Notes under the pieces: generated by a model
Told to the model about the DNA's origin: nothing
The model's database searches: none
Seen by the model: the letters and a program-made list of their open reading frames with translations, nothing else
Source of the DNA: Phycisphaerae bacterium
GTDB lineage: Bacteria; Planctomycetota; Phycisphaerae; Phycisphaerales; SM1A02
Direction: 5' to 3'
Assembly: GCA_016845245.1 (NCBI GenBank)
Contig: JAERSY010000064.1
Coordinates: 1 to 47,288, forward strand
Length of the DNA stretch: 47,288 nucleotides
Made by a program: the position numbers and the translations under genes
In this document: piece after piece, positions 28,294 to 36,363 of the stretch
How the letters are laid out: each line of letters begins with the position of its first letter
Position numbering within the stretch: position 1 is the first letter of the stretch

Positions 28294-29183
28294 GATGGGA
28301 CCTCACAGAAGTCCCCTACATTTATCGACCGTCCGTTACAAAATTCTTGCCATGTCATTAACTTGCCACCAGAAGGCTTCAATGATGTAATCTCGATTGC
28401 GCCATCGCCGCAAGCGATGGTCTTGTTCTCAAGAATCTCGCCAACTTGTCCAGAGCCCTCAACTGCCCGCGCGTTTAACAATTTGCAATCAACGCCCCCG
28501 ATGACAAGGTGACAACTTGGCCATGGCGATAATCCGCGGATTTTTCTCGCGACGACTTCATTTCGCTCAGACAAATCGAGGCGGGCATCTTCTCTTGAAA
28601 GTTTTGATGCGTACGTCACAAGTGATTCATCTTGCGTAAGGTCAGTGCGTTCACCGTTCAAGACGAGCTCAATGACCTTTGGGCCCATGAGCGCAAGTCT
28701 GTCATGCAGTTCGCCCGTCGTTTCTTCTTCGCCAATCGGAGTTGATTCTGACGCAAGAATGAGACCCGCGTCCATCGTACTTGCTAGCGTGATTACGCTC
28801 ACGCCAGTTTCGCCATCTCCATGCATGACCGCTGCATGAATCGGAGCAGCTCCACGCCAACGTGGCAACAGAGAAGCATGTAAGTTCACAGCGTCATACT
28901 GTTCAATGAGCGAATCACTGAGCTTCTGACCAAAAGCGATGACGACCATGGCGTCAAACTCCAAATCGTGAATGCTTGATTCGGTGTTGATGTTGTCTGT
29001 TTTGATGCAGGGCAAACCAAGCGATTCAGCGCAAGCGCCAATTGGGGTTGGCGTGAGGCGTTGCTTGCGTCCTGCTTTTTTGTCCGTCCCCGTCACGACG
29101 CCAACACATTGTCCTCGCTCTGCGAGCATTCGTAGCGTTGGTTCACCGAACGCACCAGAGCCAACGAAGAGGACCTTGCTCAT
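28290..29183 (-). CDS. fmt: Methionyl-tRNA formyltransferase
   Basis: Formylates Met-tRNAfMet using 10-formyl-THF. 297 residues. Rossmann N-terminal domain with VLFVGSGAFGEPTLRML, then HASLLPRWRGAAPIHAAVMHGDGETGVSV, the hallmark containing the folate/catalytic region, and DAGLILASE. A C-terminal OB-like domain covers about 200-297. It overlaps def (ATGA) upstream and the HExxH gene downstream. Confidence 0.96.
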   Translation of the reverse strand: MSKVLFVGSGAFGEPTLRMLAERGQCVGVVTGTDKKAGRKQRLTPTPIGACAESLGLPCIKTDNINTESSIHDLEFDAMVVIAFGQKLSDSLIEQYDAVNLHASLLPRWRGAAPIHAAVMHGDGETGVSVITLASTMDAGLILASESTPIGEEETTGELHDRLALMGPKVIELVLNGERTDLTQDESLVTYASKLSREDARLDLSERNEVVARKIRGLSPWPSCHLVIGGVDCKLLNARAVEGSGQVGEILENKTIACGDGAIEITSLKPSGGKLMTWQEFCNGRSINVGDFCEVPS

Positions 29184-29698
29184 GGCGCAGCGCGTTCCAG
29201 TTGTTTAATGAGCTTTCGATTGACGAGTTTGTCCATTGCAGACATTTTGTCGATGATGAGAACGCCGTCTAGGTGGTCATTTTCATGTTGCCATACTCGA
29301 GCAATAAAATCGTCACTTTCAAGGGAGTGTGCGTTCCCATCACCGTCGAACCCTGAAATGCGGATGCCTGTTGGCCTGCGTATATCCGCACGAATCTCAG
29401 GCAAGCTGAGACACCCCTCTTCTTCGACTTCTGCACTGTCATCGATTGTTTCGAGTACGGGATTCATCCAGACGATGCCCTCGCCCTCATTGTCTAAATC
29501 TTGGGTAACAAAGAGTCTCCAAGGCAGCCCGACTTGGGGTGCTGCAAGGCCGACGCCATGATGTTCAAACATGAGTTCAATCATCCGGCGTGCGACCGCT
29601 TGGACGTTTGCATCAGCAGGGTCGACCTCGCTGGCATTTTGTCTGAGGATATCATGGGGGTAATAAACGACTGAAAGTGTACTGACATCAATTGTCAT
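29180..29698 (-). CDS. def: Peptide deformylase
   Basis: Removes the formyl group from nascent chains. 172 residues. The three motifs are GVGLAAPQVG (48-57), EEGCLSLPE (metal Cys96) and QHENDHLDG (metal His138 and His142, catalytic Glu139). First gene of a seven-gene reverse operon running to mraY. A TAGAAT box (29706-29711) lies 7 nt before the ATG and no SD is visible, so the operon message is probably leaderless. Confidence 0.96.
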   Translation of the reverse strand: MTIDVSTLSVVYYPHDILRQNASEVDPADANVQAVARRMIELMFEHHGVGLAAPQVGLPWRLFVTQDLDNEGEGIVWMNPVLETIDDSAEVEEEGCLSLPEIRADIRRPTGIRISGFDGDGNAHSLESDDFIARVWQHENDHLDGVLIIDKMSAMDKLVNRKLIKQLERAAP

Positions 29699-29721
29699 GC
29701 CTACTATTCTACCTTTGCTTG

Positions 29722-29750
29722 TTGACCTTCGTCACAAAAGAAAATACTCT
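29722..29750 (+). promoter_or_regulatory. Sigma-70-type promoter of the TPR gene at 29777
   Basis: TTGACC (29722-29727), 17-nt spacer, TACTCT (29745-29750). The leader to the ATG is about 20 nt. This is one of the few good two-box promoters in the window. Confidence 0.55.
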
Positions 29751-29776
29751 ACTATTCTCAGACGACTGAAAACCAC

Positions 29777-31228
29777 ATGGGACTATTTGGCAAAAAATCT
29801 AGCGACTCCGTAGAGTTTATTCCTGACCCTGAACAGGCCAACGCATGGTTTGATCGGGCGCGTCAAATGGCTGAAAGCCATAACTATGAATCTGCGTTCG
29901 CATTCTTCGCAAGCGGTCTAAAACTCGATCCTCGCGACATCGACGTTCACAAAGAAATCGTTCAAGTGGCATCGACCTACTACTCAAAAGGTGGAGGCGC
30001 TGCGACGAGCAAACAAGTAAAGCAAGTTGATGGCTCGACCACTGTTGAGAAATTCGTCACTGCCCTGTTTGTTTGGTGGCACAGCATTACCTCTGCAAAA
30101 TATGCGATGAAAGCGATTGAAACTGCTGTTGCAGCCGACCAAAAAGAGTTTGGCATTGAGATGGCAGACACTGTGCTTTCGCTCAGCAGCCGTGGTGACA
30201 AAAAACTAGCGTACAAAGAACTCAAAGCATTAATGGACTTGTTCAAATCGACCGGCGCTTGGGACCAAGCCATCAAAGTTGGACAAGCTGCACTTGCTGC
30301 GAAACCAGGCGATTCTGTCCTTGAACGTGAACTCAATGAATTGTCAGCTGAAAGGGCCATGTCCAAGGGTGGCTACGAAGAGATGGGTCAGGAAGGCGGA
30401 TTCCGAAAGTTTGTCAAGGATATGGATAAACAGAAGGAACTCGAGGAAGAAGAATCCCTCGCTGGCTCTGCGGGAAGTGACGAGAGAGTCCTTGCGAGAG
30501 CGAAGAAAGAGTTTGAAGAAAACCCTGCTTCACCAGATGCAATTGCGAAGTATGCGAAAATTCTAAAGAAGGATGAAAGTCCAGAATCGCAAAAACTTGC
30601 AAGCCAAGTCCTCATGCATGGTTTTAAAGAAACGCAGCAATACAGTTTCCGAATGGAAGCTGCTGACATCAAAATTGCGATGGGTCTAAAAACAATTGCA
30701 GGACTCAAGGAAGAGCACGAATCCTCGCCGACTGATGAATCCAAACAACGAATCGAGAACGCTGAAGCTGAACTTCGTGCGTTCCGTAAGAAGGAATATC
30801 AAGAACGCTCCGTTAAATATCCAACTGACAGGAAGATTAAATTCCAACTCGGCGAACTTGCGATTGAAGATGGTGACATTAATCTTGCGATGGAGTGTTT
30901 CCAGAAGGCAAAGGAAGAGCCGCGACTTCGCGTTCGCGCTGGTCAAGAACTCGGCCGCTGTTTTGCCTCAGAGGGCTGGTACGCGGAAGCCATTGGCGAG
31001 TTTAAGGAATCGATTAAATCGCTCGGTGGCGGCGACAACGATGCCGAACTTTCCCTTCGCTATGACCTCATGCAGTCTCTTGCAATGAAGGCAAAGAATG
31101 ATGAAAACATCGATCTTGCCAGAGAAGCCATGGAAATTTGTTCCGGCATTGCGAGAAAAGATATCTCTTATAGGGATATCCGCGATTGCAGGCGAAATCT
31201 TGATTCACTCGTCAAAGAGTTAGAGTAA
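29777..31228 (+). CDS. Cytoplasmic TPR-repeat protein
   Basis: 483 residues, no signal peptide; starts MGLFGKKSSDSVEFIPDPEQANAW. TPR-like helical repeats are clear at ANAWFDRARQMAESHNYESAFAFFASGLKLDPRD (about 22-55), AWDQAIKVGQAALAAKPGD (about 160-180), GDINLAMECFQKAKEEP (about 370) and GWYAEAIGEFKESIKSLG (about 405). A charged Glu/Lys-rich coiled segment lies between (about 215-260). Probably a scaffold; partner unknown. It is transcribed divergently from def and its last 9 nt overlap the end of kdsB. Confidence 0.82.
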   Translation: MGLFGKKSSDSVEFIPDPEQANAWFDRARQMAESHNYESAFAFFASGLKLDPRDIDVHKEIVQVASTYYSKGGGAATSKQVKQVDGSTTVEKFVTALFVWWHSITSAKYAMKAIETAVAADQKEFGIEMADTVLSLSSRGDKKLAYKELKALMDLFKSTGAWDQAIKVGQAALAAKPGDSVLERELNELSAERAMSKGGYEEMGQEGGFRKFVKDMDKQKELEEEESLAGSAGSDERVLARAKKEFEENPASPDAIAKYAKILKKDESPESQKLASQVLMHGFKETQQYSFRMEAADIKIAMGLKTIAGLKEEHESSPTDESKQRIENAEAELRAFRKKEYQERSVKYPTDRKIKFQLGELAIEDGDINLAMECFQKAKEEPRLRVRAGQELGRCFASEGWYAEAIGEFKESIKSLGGGDNDAELSLRYDLMQSLAMKAKNDENIDLAREAMEICSGIARKDISYRDIRDCRRNLDSLVKELE

Positions 31229-31906
31229 CGCCTGTCGTTTGACAAACGCTTCATATTGCTCGGGTGTATCAATGCCGCTTGGCTGCGGGCTTACGATTGC
31301 TGCTGAAATTGTGTAACCGCTGTCGATTGCACGCATTTGTTCGAGTCGGCGCTCTACTTCGTGTTGCGTTTGTTCCATGGACACGTACATTTGAAGAAAC
31401 GCTGACGTGTAGACGTAGAGGCCGATGTGTCTAAACGCCCCTTCGACGTAAGAACGCGTAAAGTCGAGTGCATGCTCTCCATCTAGCACTGCCTTGACGA
31501 CATTTTCGTTATCCCTCTCATCTGGCTGTAGCTCACACACTGCAGTTGCCATTGGATTGTCGCCAAGCGATTGAACAACCACATCGATGACGCTTGGGTC
31601 GAGTTCTGGTTCGTCGCCTTGCATGTTCACAACGATGTCGCAATCGAGCTCGCGAACGGCTTCTGCAATTCGGCTCGTGCCGTTGGGATGCTCCCCTGTC
31701 ATGATGCATTGCGCTCCGAACGATTGTGCAATGGACGCAATTTCTTGTGAATCGGTTGCGAGGTATACCTCATCAACAACAGACGCTCGCTCAGCAACTT
31801 TAATGGCATACTGAATGAGCGGTTTGCCTGTGGCATCCGCAATCATCTTTGCGGGAAACCGCGATGAATCAATGCGTGCTGGAATGACTGCGACGACCTT
31901 CGCCAT
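31220..31906 (-). CDS. kdsB: 3-deoxy-manno-octulosonate cytidylyltransferase
   Basis: Activates KDO as CMP-KDO for lipopolysaccharide inner core. 228 residues, slightly short for the family. Signatures are IPARIDSSRFPAKMIADATGKPLIQYA (nucleotide-binding N-terminus), VNMQGDEPELDP (metal/CTP Asp) and GIDTPEQYEAF near the end. This supports an LPS-type outer membrane. A GGGAG-like SD lies about 10 nt upstream of the ATG. The repeat array begins only 14 bp before the start codon, so its promoter must lie in or beyond that array. Confidence 0.93.
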   Translation of the reverse strand: MAKVVAVIPARIDSSRFPAKMIADATGKPLIQYAIKVAERASVVDEVYLATDSQEIASIAQSFGAQCIMTGEHPNGTSRIAEAVRELDCDIVVNMQGDEPELDPSVIDVVVQSLGDNPMATAVCELQPDERDNENVVKAVLDGEHALDFTRSYVEGAFRHIGLYVYTSAFLQMYVSMEQTQHEVERRLEQMRAIDSGYTISAAIVSPQPSGIDTPEQYEAFVKRQALL

Positions 31907-31920
31907 CCCCCCATTCTCCC

Positions 31921-32010
31921 TTAGGTTCTGACCCCGGACCTGACCCCGGACCTGACCCCGGACCTGACCCCGGACCTGGTACCGGACCTGGTACCGGACC
32001 TGACCCTATG
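31921..32010. repeat. Solo 12-bp tandem array (4 A units + 2 B units)
   Basis: Four copies of unit A (GACCCCGGACCT, 31930-31977), then two copies of unit B (GGTACCGGACCT, 31978-32001), then a terminal GACCCT. The left border TTAGGTTCTGACC is a variant of the inverted end seen at the transposase-flanking arrays. It occupies most of the kdsB-pyrG intergenic region and has no transposase of its own. Confidence 0.95.
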
Positions 32011-32031
32011 TTAAAAACGCGATTTTAGGTA

Positions 32032-32060
32032 TTGGTAAGATGGTTCCATCATGCTACAAT
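32032..32060 (+). promoter_or_regulatory. Promoter of pyrG, supports leaderless start
   Basis: TTGGTA (32032-32037), 17-nt spacer, TACAAT (32055-32060), then 5 nt to ATG 32066. It overlaps the upstream in-frame ATG at 32051, arguing that translation begins at 32066. It lies just beyond the right end of the 12-bp array. Confidence 0.6.
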
Positions 32061-32065
32061 CGCGT

Positions 32066-33883
32066 ATGCCCAACCAAGAAAAAGAGCAGACATTCTTAAG
32101 CCAGTTTGGCAAGAGCGAAGAGTCAAAAGAGTTTTATTCACCGATTCCAGAGGGGTATAAACAAGGCGAAACACGCTATGTCGTGGTTCTAGGGACTGTC
32201 ATGTCTGGCCTTGGAAAAGGTATTTTCAGCTCCTCACTTGCCAAATTGTTGCAGGACAAGGGATTGACCGTTACCCCAGTCAAGCTTGAGGGCTATCTCA
32301 ATATCGATTCAGGGACGCTGAACCCCTTTAGACATGGTGAAGTTTTTGTGCTCGATGATGGCACCGAGACAGACATGGACTTGGGTACCTATGAACGAAT
32401 CTTAGATCAAGATTTATCCCGACTGAACTTCACAACCGCAGGTCAAATCTATACCGAGATTCTTTCACGCGAGCGTGCTGGTGGTTATCTAGGCCGTGAT
32501 GTTCAAATGATTCCACACGTCACAGGCGAGGTCAAAAGGCGACTCCGCCAACTTGCAATTGATGCCGGAAAGAATGGCAAACAAGCAGATGTAGTCTTCG
32601 TTGAAGTCGGCGGCACAGTCGGTGATTATGAAAATGGATTCTATATCGAAGCACTACGTGAACTTGCGTACGAAGAGGGTCCTGACTCAACATGTTTTGT
32701 CGCATTGACCTACATCGTTGAACCACAAATCCTTGGCGAACAAAAATCAAAGCCCGCTCAACTAGGCATTAAACGATTAATGGAAACAGGCATCCAGCCA
32801 CACCTTGTTGCGTGTCGAGCTGAACTTCCGGTGACAGATACCGTCATCCAAAAAATCTCAATGTTCTCAAACGTGCCTAAAGAGTGCGTCTTTTCAATGC
32901 ATGACAGAGAATCGATTTACACCATTCCAGATGCGATGAGAGCTGAAGGATTAGACAGGCAAATTCTTTCCATTCTCTCCCTTCATAGCAAGGTCGACGC
33001 AATTGCAGAAGACAAAGCACGAGTTGACTGGAAGTCATACACGAATGCAATCTCTGCAGAGCGAATGCATAACATCAACATTGGCATACTCGGCAAATAC
33101 ACCTCGATTCGAGATGCGTATGCTTCAATCGATAAAGCCATTGAACATGCATCGACACACTTGTCTGCAAAAACCACGATTAAGTGGATTGACGTTACAG
33201 ATTTTGATACGACAAACGCAGATTCAAAGTTAGAAGCACAAGACTTAGACGCAGTCATCGTCCCCGGCGGGTTTGGTGAACGAGGCATCGAAGGTAAACT
33301 CGCATCAGTAAAGTGGGCACGGGAACATGGCATCCCCTTCCTGGGCATCTGCCTCGGATTCCAAATGGCTGTCGTTGAGTTTGCAAGAAACGTTGTTGGC
33401 TTAGACGGCGCAAACTCGACTGAGATTGAACTCAATTGCGCTTTCCCAGTCATCGATGAACTCCCAGACCAAAAAGAAATTGAAGGCCTCGGCGGAACGA
33501 TGCGACTTGGTGGGCAAGACGTCCAGATTACTGAGGGCTCATTTGCCGCACAACTCTTTGGCGCAACACATGTCAGAGAACGGTTCAGGCACAGATATGA
33601 AGTCGAACCAAAGTTCATTGAACAACTCACAAACGCAGGGCTCATCTTTAGTGGCAGGCATCCAGAGCATGAAATCATGCAGGTACTTGAATTGCCCGCG
33701 ACTGTACACCCCTACTTTGTTGCAGGACAATTCCACCCTGAACTAACAAGCAGGCCACTCAGGCCACAACCAATGTTTATGGGGCTAGTTGCTGCTGCAA
33801 TCGCTCACCGAACAGGCGAAACTTGTCCTTCACATATCGATGAGCGTTGGCTTGCGAGCAAGTCGACGCCCTCGACTGTATAA
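32066..33883 (+). CDS. pyrG: CTP synthase
   Basis: Aminates UTP to CTP with glutamine. 605 residues, about 55 longer than usual, with an N-terminal extension of about 35 residues before the synthetase domain. The P-loop region reads TVMSGLGKGI where most PyrG proteins have GGVVSSLGKG, and the next motif is LEGYLNIDSGTLNPF rather than the usual DPYxNxDxGTMxP. EVGGTVGD is conserved. The C-terminal class I amidotransferase has GICLGFQ (nucleophile Cys) and FHPE (His/Glu). It is clearly PyrG but from a divergent branch. The start is taken at ATG 32066 from the promoter position; 32051 adds five residues. A tRNA-Met and terminator follow. Confidence 0.93.
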   Translation: MPNQEKEQTFLSQFGKSEESKEFYSPIPEGYKQGETRYVVVLGTVMSGLGKGIFSSSLAKLLQDKGLTVTPVKLEGYLNIDSGTLNPFRHGEVFVLDDGTETDMDLGTYERILDQDLSRLNFTTAGQIYTEILSRERAGGYLGRDVQMIPHVTGEVKRRLRQLAIDAGKNGKQADVVFVEVGGTVGDYENGFYIEALRELAYEEGPDSTCFVALTYIVEPQILGEQKSKPAQLGIKRLMETGIQPHLVACRAELPVTDTVIQKISMFSNVPKECVFSMHDRESIYTIPDAMRAEGLDRQILSILSLHSKVDAIAEDKARVDWKSYTNAISAERMHNINIGILGKYTSIRDAYASIDKAIEHASTHLSAKTTIKWIDVTDFDTTNADSKLEAQDLDAVIVPGGFGERGIEGKLASVKWAREHGIPFLGICLGFQMAVVEFARNVVGLDGANSTEIELNCAFPVIDELPDQKEIEGLGGTMRLGGQDVQITEGSFAAQLFGATHVRERFRHRYEVEPKFIEQLTNAGLIFSGRHPEHEIMQVLELPATVHPYFVAGQFHPELTSRPLRPQPMFMGLVAAAIAHRTGETCPSHIDERWLASKSTPSTV

Positions 33884-33896
33884 TTACCGATTCACT

Positions 33897-33970
33897 GGCG
33901 ATATAGCTCAGTTGGTTAGAGCGAGGGATTCATAAGCCCTAGGTCACTGGTTCGAATCCAGTTATCGCCA
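33897..33970 (+). tRNA. tRNA-Met (CAU), elongator type
   Basis: 74 nt cloverleaf: acceptor GGCGATA pairs with TATCGCC, D-arm AGCTCAGTTGGTTAGAGC, anticodon loop TTCATAA (CAU), T-arm GGTTCGAATCC. The sequence resembles elongator tRNA-Met, but CAU could also mark a lysidine-modified tRNA-Ile. CCA is not encoded. It starts 13 nt after the pyrG stop. Confidence 0.95.
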
Positions 33971-33993
33971 CTTTGAGGAGAAGAGGAGAAAGT

Positions 33994-34020
33994 ACGCCTG
34001 CCATCTGGCAGGCGTTTTTT
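33994..34020 (+). terminator. Intrinsic terminator after pyrG/tRNA-Met
   Basis: Stem ACGCCTGCC / GGCAGGCGT with a 4-nt loop followed by six T residues. Confidence 0.9.
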
Positions 34021-34037
34021 AATACCATGCAATCTCC

Positions 34038-35021
34038 ATGCGAATATGTTTGTTAACGAACCAAGATATTGATGACCCTACGATTCGGGAGCACGATTGG
34101 CCCTGTGATCCAAGACCTTTCCTACCGGATGATGAATGGCATTTAGCAGTTCTCGGCGAGAAACACGAATCTGTTGCACAAGTTGAAGAACTCCTCAAAA
34201 TGGATTTTGACCTTTACTTCAATCTATGTGACGGCGCGGAAGACCAACCTGACTTGCCCGGAATCGAAGTCATTCATACCCTTGAAAAACATGGCGTTCC
34301 CTTTGCTGGCGCGACATCGACCTGCTACGAACCAACGCGCGAGGAAATGAAAAACGCTTGCACAAAACACGGCATTGCAACTCCTAAATTTGTGTTTGCG
34401 AAGAATCAACAAGACGTCGACAGAGCCGCCGAAGAATTGCAGTTCCCATTGTTTGTCAAACACCATAATAGTTATGCAAGCGTGGACATCAGCAGATCCT
34501 CAAAAGTCATGTCTGTTGCTGGATTGAACAGGCAAGCAAAGAAAATCATTTCAAAACATGGCGCCGCACTCATCGAAGAATACATTGATGGTATTGAGTG
34601 CACTGTCCTCGTCACTGAAACACCCGGTAAACCAAGCGAACCAACCGTCTACACTCCTGTGCAGTATGAGTTTCCTGAAGGCGAGTCCTTCAAACATTCA
34701 AATCTGAAGTTTGTCGATTATGCAGGACTTAAAACGTTTCCAGTACCTGACAAAGAACTTTCTAAACGGTTACAAGATGAATGTGCTCGATTCTTTGTTG
34801 CGATGGACGCACAAAGTTTCGGGAGATGTGATGTGCGTGTTGCGAAAGATGGCACACCGTACATTCTTGAAATCAATATGAATTGCGGCGTCTACTTTGA
34901 ACCAGACGCTTATGGAAGTGCAGACTTCTGCATCGCCCTTGACCCAGACGGGCATGTTGGATTCACAAAGAATCTCGTTGATGCAGCTTTTTTTAGGCAT
35001 AAAGCGGGCCAGAAAAAGTAA
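34038..35021 (+). CDS. D-Ala-D-Ala ligase-like ATP-grasp protein
   Basis: 327 residues. ATP-grasp fold: N-terminal domain to about 100 (FDLYFNLCDGAEDQPDLPGIEVIHTLEKHGVPFAGATS matches D-Ala-D-Ala ligase family sequence), then FPLFVKHHNSYASVDISRSSKV (ATP lysine and loop), LIEEYIDGIECTVLV, RCDVRVAKDGTPYILEINMNCGVYF (metal Glu and Asn). The substrate may differ from D-Ala because the C-terminal substrate loop is not the standard one. It sits alone after the tRNA terminator, not in a mur cluster. TACCAT lies 9 nt before the ATG. Confidence 0.82.
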   Translation: MRICLLTNQDIDDPTIREHDWPCDPRPFLPDDEWHLAVLGEKHESVAQVEELLKMDFDLYFNLCDGAEDQPDLPGIEVIHTLEKHGVPFAGATSTCYEPTREEMKNACTKHGIATPKFVFAKNQQDVDRAAEELQFPLFVKHHNSYASVDISRSSKVMSVAGLNRQAKKIISKHGAALIEEYIDGIECTVLVTETPGKPSEPTVYTPVQYEFPEGESFKHSNLKFVDYAGLKTFPVPDKELSKRLQDECARFFVAMDAQSFGRCDVRVAKDGTPYILEINMNCGVYFEPDAYGSADFCIALDPDGHVGFTKNLVDAAFFRHKAGQKK

Positions 35022-35025
35022 TCGT

Positions 35026-35053
35026 TTGTATTGTCACGTTGCTGCAGTACACT
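35026..35053 (+). promoter_or_regulatory. Promoter of the HAF-type gene
   Basis: TTGTAT (35026-35031), 16-nt spacer, TACACT (35048-35053), then 6 nt (AAAGAG) to ATG 35060. This supports 35060 rather than TTG 35039 as start. Confidence 0.5.
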
Positions 35054-35059
35054 AAAGAG

Positions 35060-36322
35060 ATGTTCGAGTTTGCAATCACAATATGTTTGATGAATCTAGA
35101 TTCACAATGCTATGAAGTGACTCCGATTCAAAACACGCTTACTGATGTACATATTGTGTCACTGAACAATGACGCTACGTTTACTGGCTCAATCAATGAC
35201 CAGATGGTGATTTGCTCTGAGAACGAAGTGCATCACGCAATTGATTCGTTGTATGAATCAGTAGGCATCTTTATCAATGACAGTGGTGTCGCCGCTGGCA
35301 TAGGCACGAATAGCGTGTTGCAAGATGACAAACTTGTGATTGTTCACCCTTCTGGAAAAACTGTTATTGAAAACATTGATGGCAGTGAGGGATGGGCTTC
35401 GCTGACTGGGATTACTGAGTTTGGCTCAGTAAGTGGAAACTATTCGGGTGGTTCTGGCTCGAGCGAGTGGCTTGCGTTTATCTACACAGAACAGAATGGA
35501 GTTCAGTTCATTGATCCTATGGGGGAGGGTTCATACGCGTTTGCAATTTCTGAGTACAACCAAGTTGCTGGATATTTTGAATATGGAAATCAACTTCGCG
35601 CAATGACTTACTTTTATGGGCTGTGGACGGATTTGAACGAAGAACTTGAGTTACAAGGAAACGCTCACGCTCGTTTCTTCGATGAAAACAATCGAGTACT
35701 CATCGTTGAATACTTCAAAGGGTTTTTAAACTGCATGTGGTATGACCAAGTCTTTGACAATGTCATTCCGATATATTCGTTCCCGCCAGGCACATTCTCA
35801 CTTAAAGTCACCCCATCAATAAGCGGCAAAGTTGCATTTAGTTGGGCAACTAGTGACGGCCTCACGCACCTCGCGAGGTGGTCAGATCTAAACGGGTTTG
35901 AGGAAGCAGTGCTTCATGATAAGGTGCTTGGCATTAGTGCTGACGCAATGAGCGACGATGGAACCGTTGCGTGCACCGCGCTCATTCACCCCTTCTATCA
36001 CCAAGAAGCTTATGTATGGGAAAGCGAATCGCCATCTCCTTACACTGTGAATGACACACTGCCGAACAATCCAATTACATCGCACATCATCGAAATGAAT
36101 GACGTTGGTGACATGCTTGTTCGCTCAGGGAACGAGTATTTTTTGCTTGAACCACGTTTAGCAGCAGATTTAAACCAGGATGGCAATGTGAATGTCACTG
36201 ACATCCTGCTTTTGATTGATGCATGGGGCGAATCGCCAGTTGAAACATGCTCTCCTGATATCAATAGAGACGGTGTTGTGAATGTCAGCGACTTACTGAT
36301 CCTTATCAACGCTTGGCAGTAA
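35060..36322 (+). CDS. HAF-type repeat protein with two dockerin-like EF-hands
   Basis: 420 residues from ATG 35060. The short N-terminal hydrophobic stretch (FEFAITICLMNL) may be a weak signal. The body has loose repeats of the kind found in HAF/extracellular repeat proteins (GIFINDSGVAAGIG, AISEYNQVAGYFEYG, FDENNRVLIVEYF), expected to form a propeller. The C-terminus holds two dockerin-like EF-hands, DLNQDGNVNVTDILLLIDAWG and DINRDGVVNVSDLLILINAWQ, at about 371-420. The same tail ends two other proteins here. Role unknown; export and calcium binding are inferred. Confidence 0.8.
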   Translation: MFEFAITICLMNLDSQCYEVTPIQNTLTDVHIVSLNNDATFTGSINDQMVICSENEVHHAIDSLYESVGIFINDSGVAAGIGTNSVLQDDKLVIVHPSGKTVIENIDGSEGWASLTGITEFGSVSGNYSGGSGSSEWLAFIYTEQNGVQFIDPMGEGSYAFAISEYNQVAGYFEYGNQLRAMTYFYGLWTDLNEELELQGNAHARFFDENNRVLIVEYFKGFLNCMWYDQVFDNVIPIYSFPPGTFSLKVTPSISGKVAFSWATSDGLTHLARWSDLNGFEEAVLHDKVLGISADAMSDDGTVACTALIHPFYHQEAYVWESESPSPYTVNDTLPNNPITSHIIEMNDVGDMLVRSGNEYFLLEPRLAADLNQDGNVNVTDILLLIDAWGESPVETCSPDINRDGVVNVSDLLILINAWQ

Positions 36323-36363
36323 CTTTTAGGTCTGACTTTGTTTGATTTGTATACACTGCAAGA

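Noticed and set aside
31921-32010. Array considered as CRISPR or minisatellite only
   Set aside because: Units are 12 bp with no spacers and no cas genes are near. The shared architecture with the transposase-flanking arrays fits a mobile repeat better.
36324-36336. TTTTAGGTCTGAC before the secreted TPR gene as a remnant array end
   Set aside because: Only about 12 bp resemble the array border and no 12-bp units follow; chance similarity is plausible.
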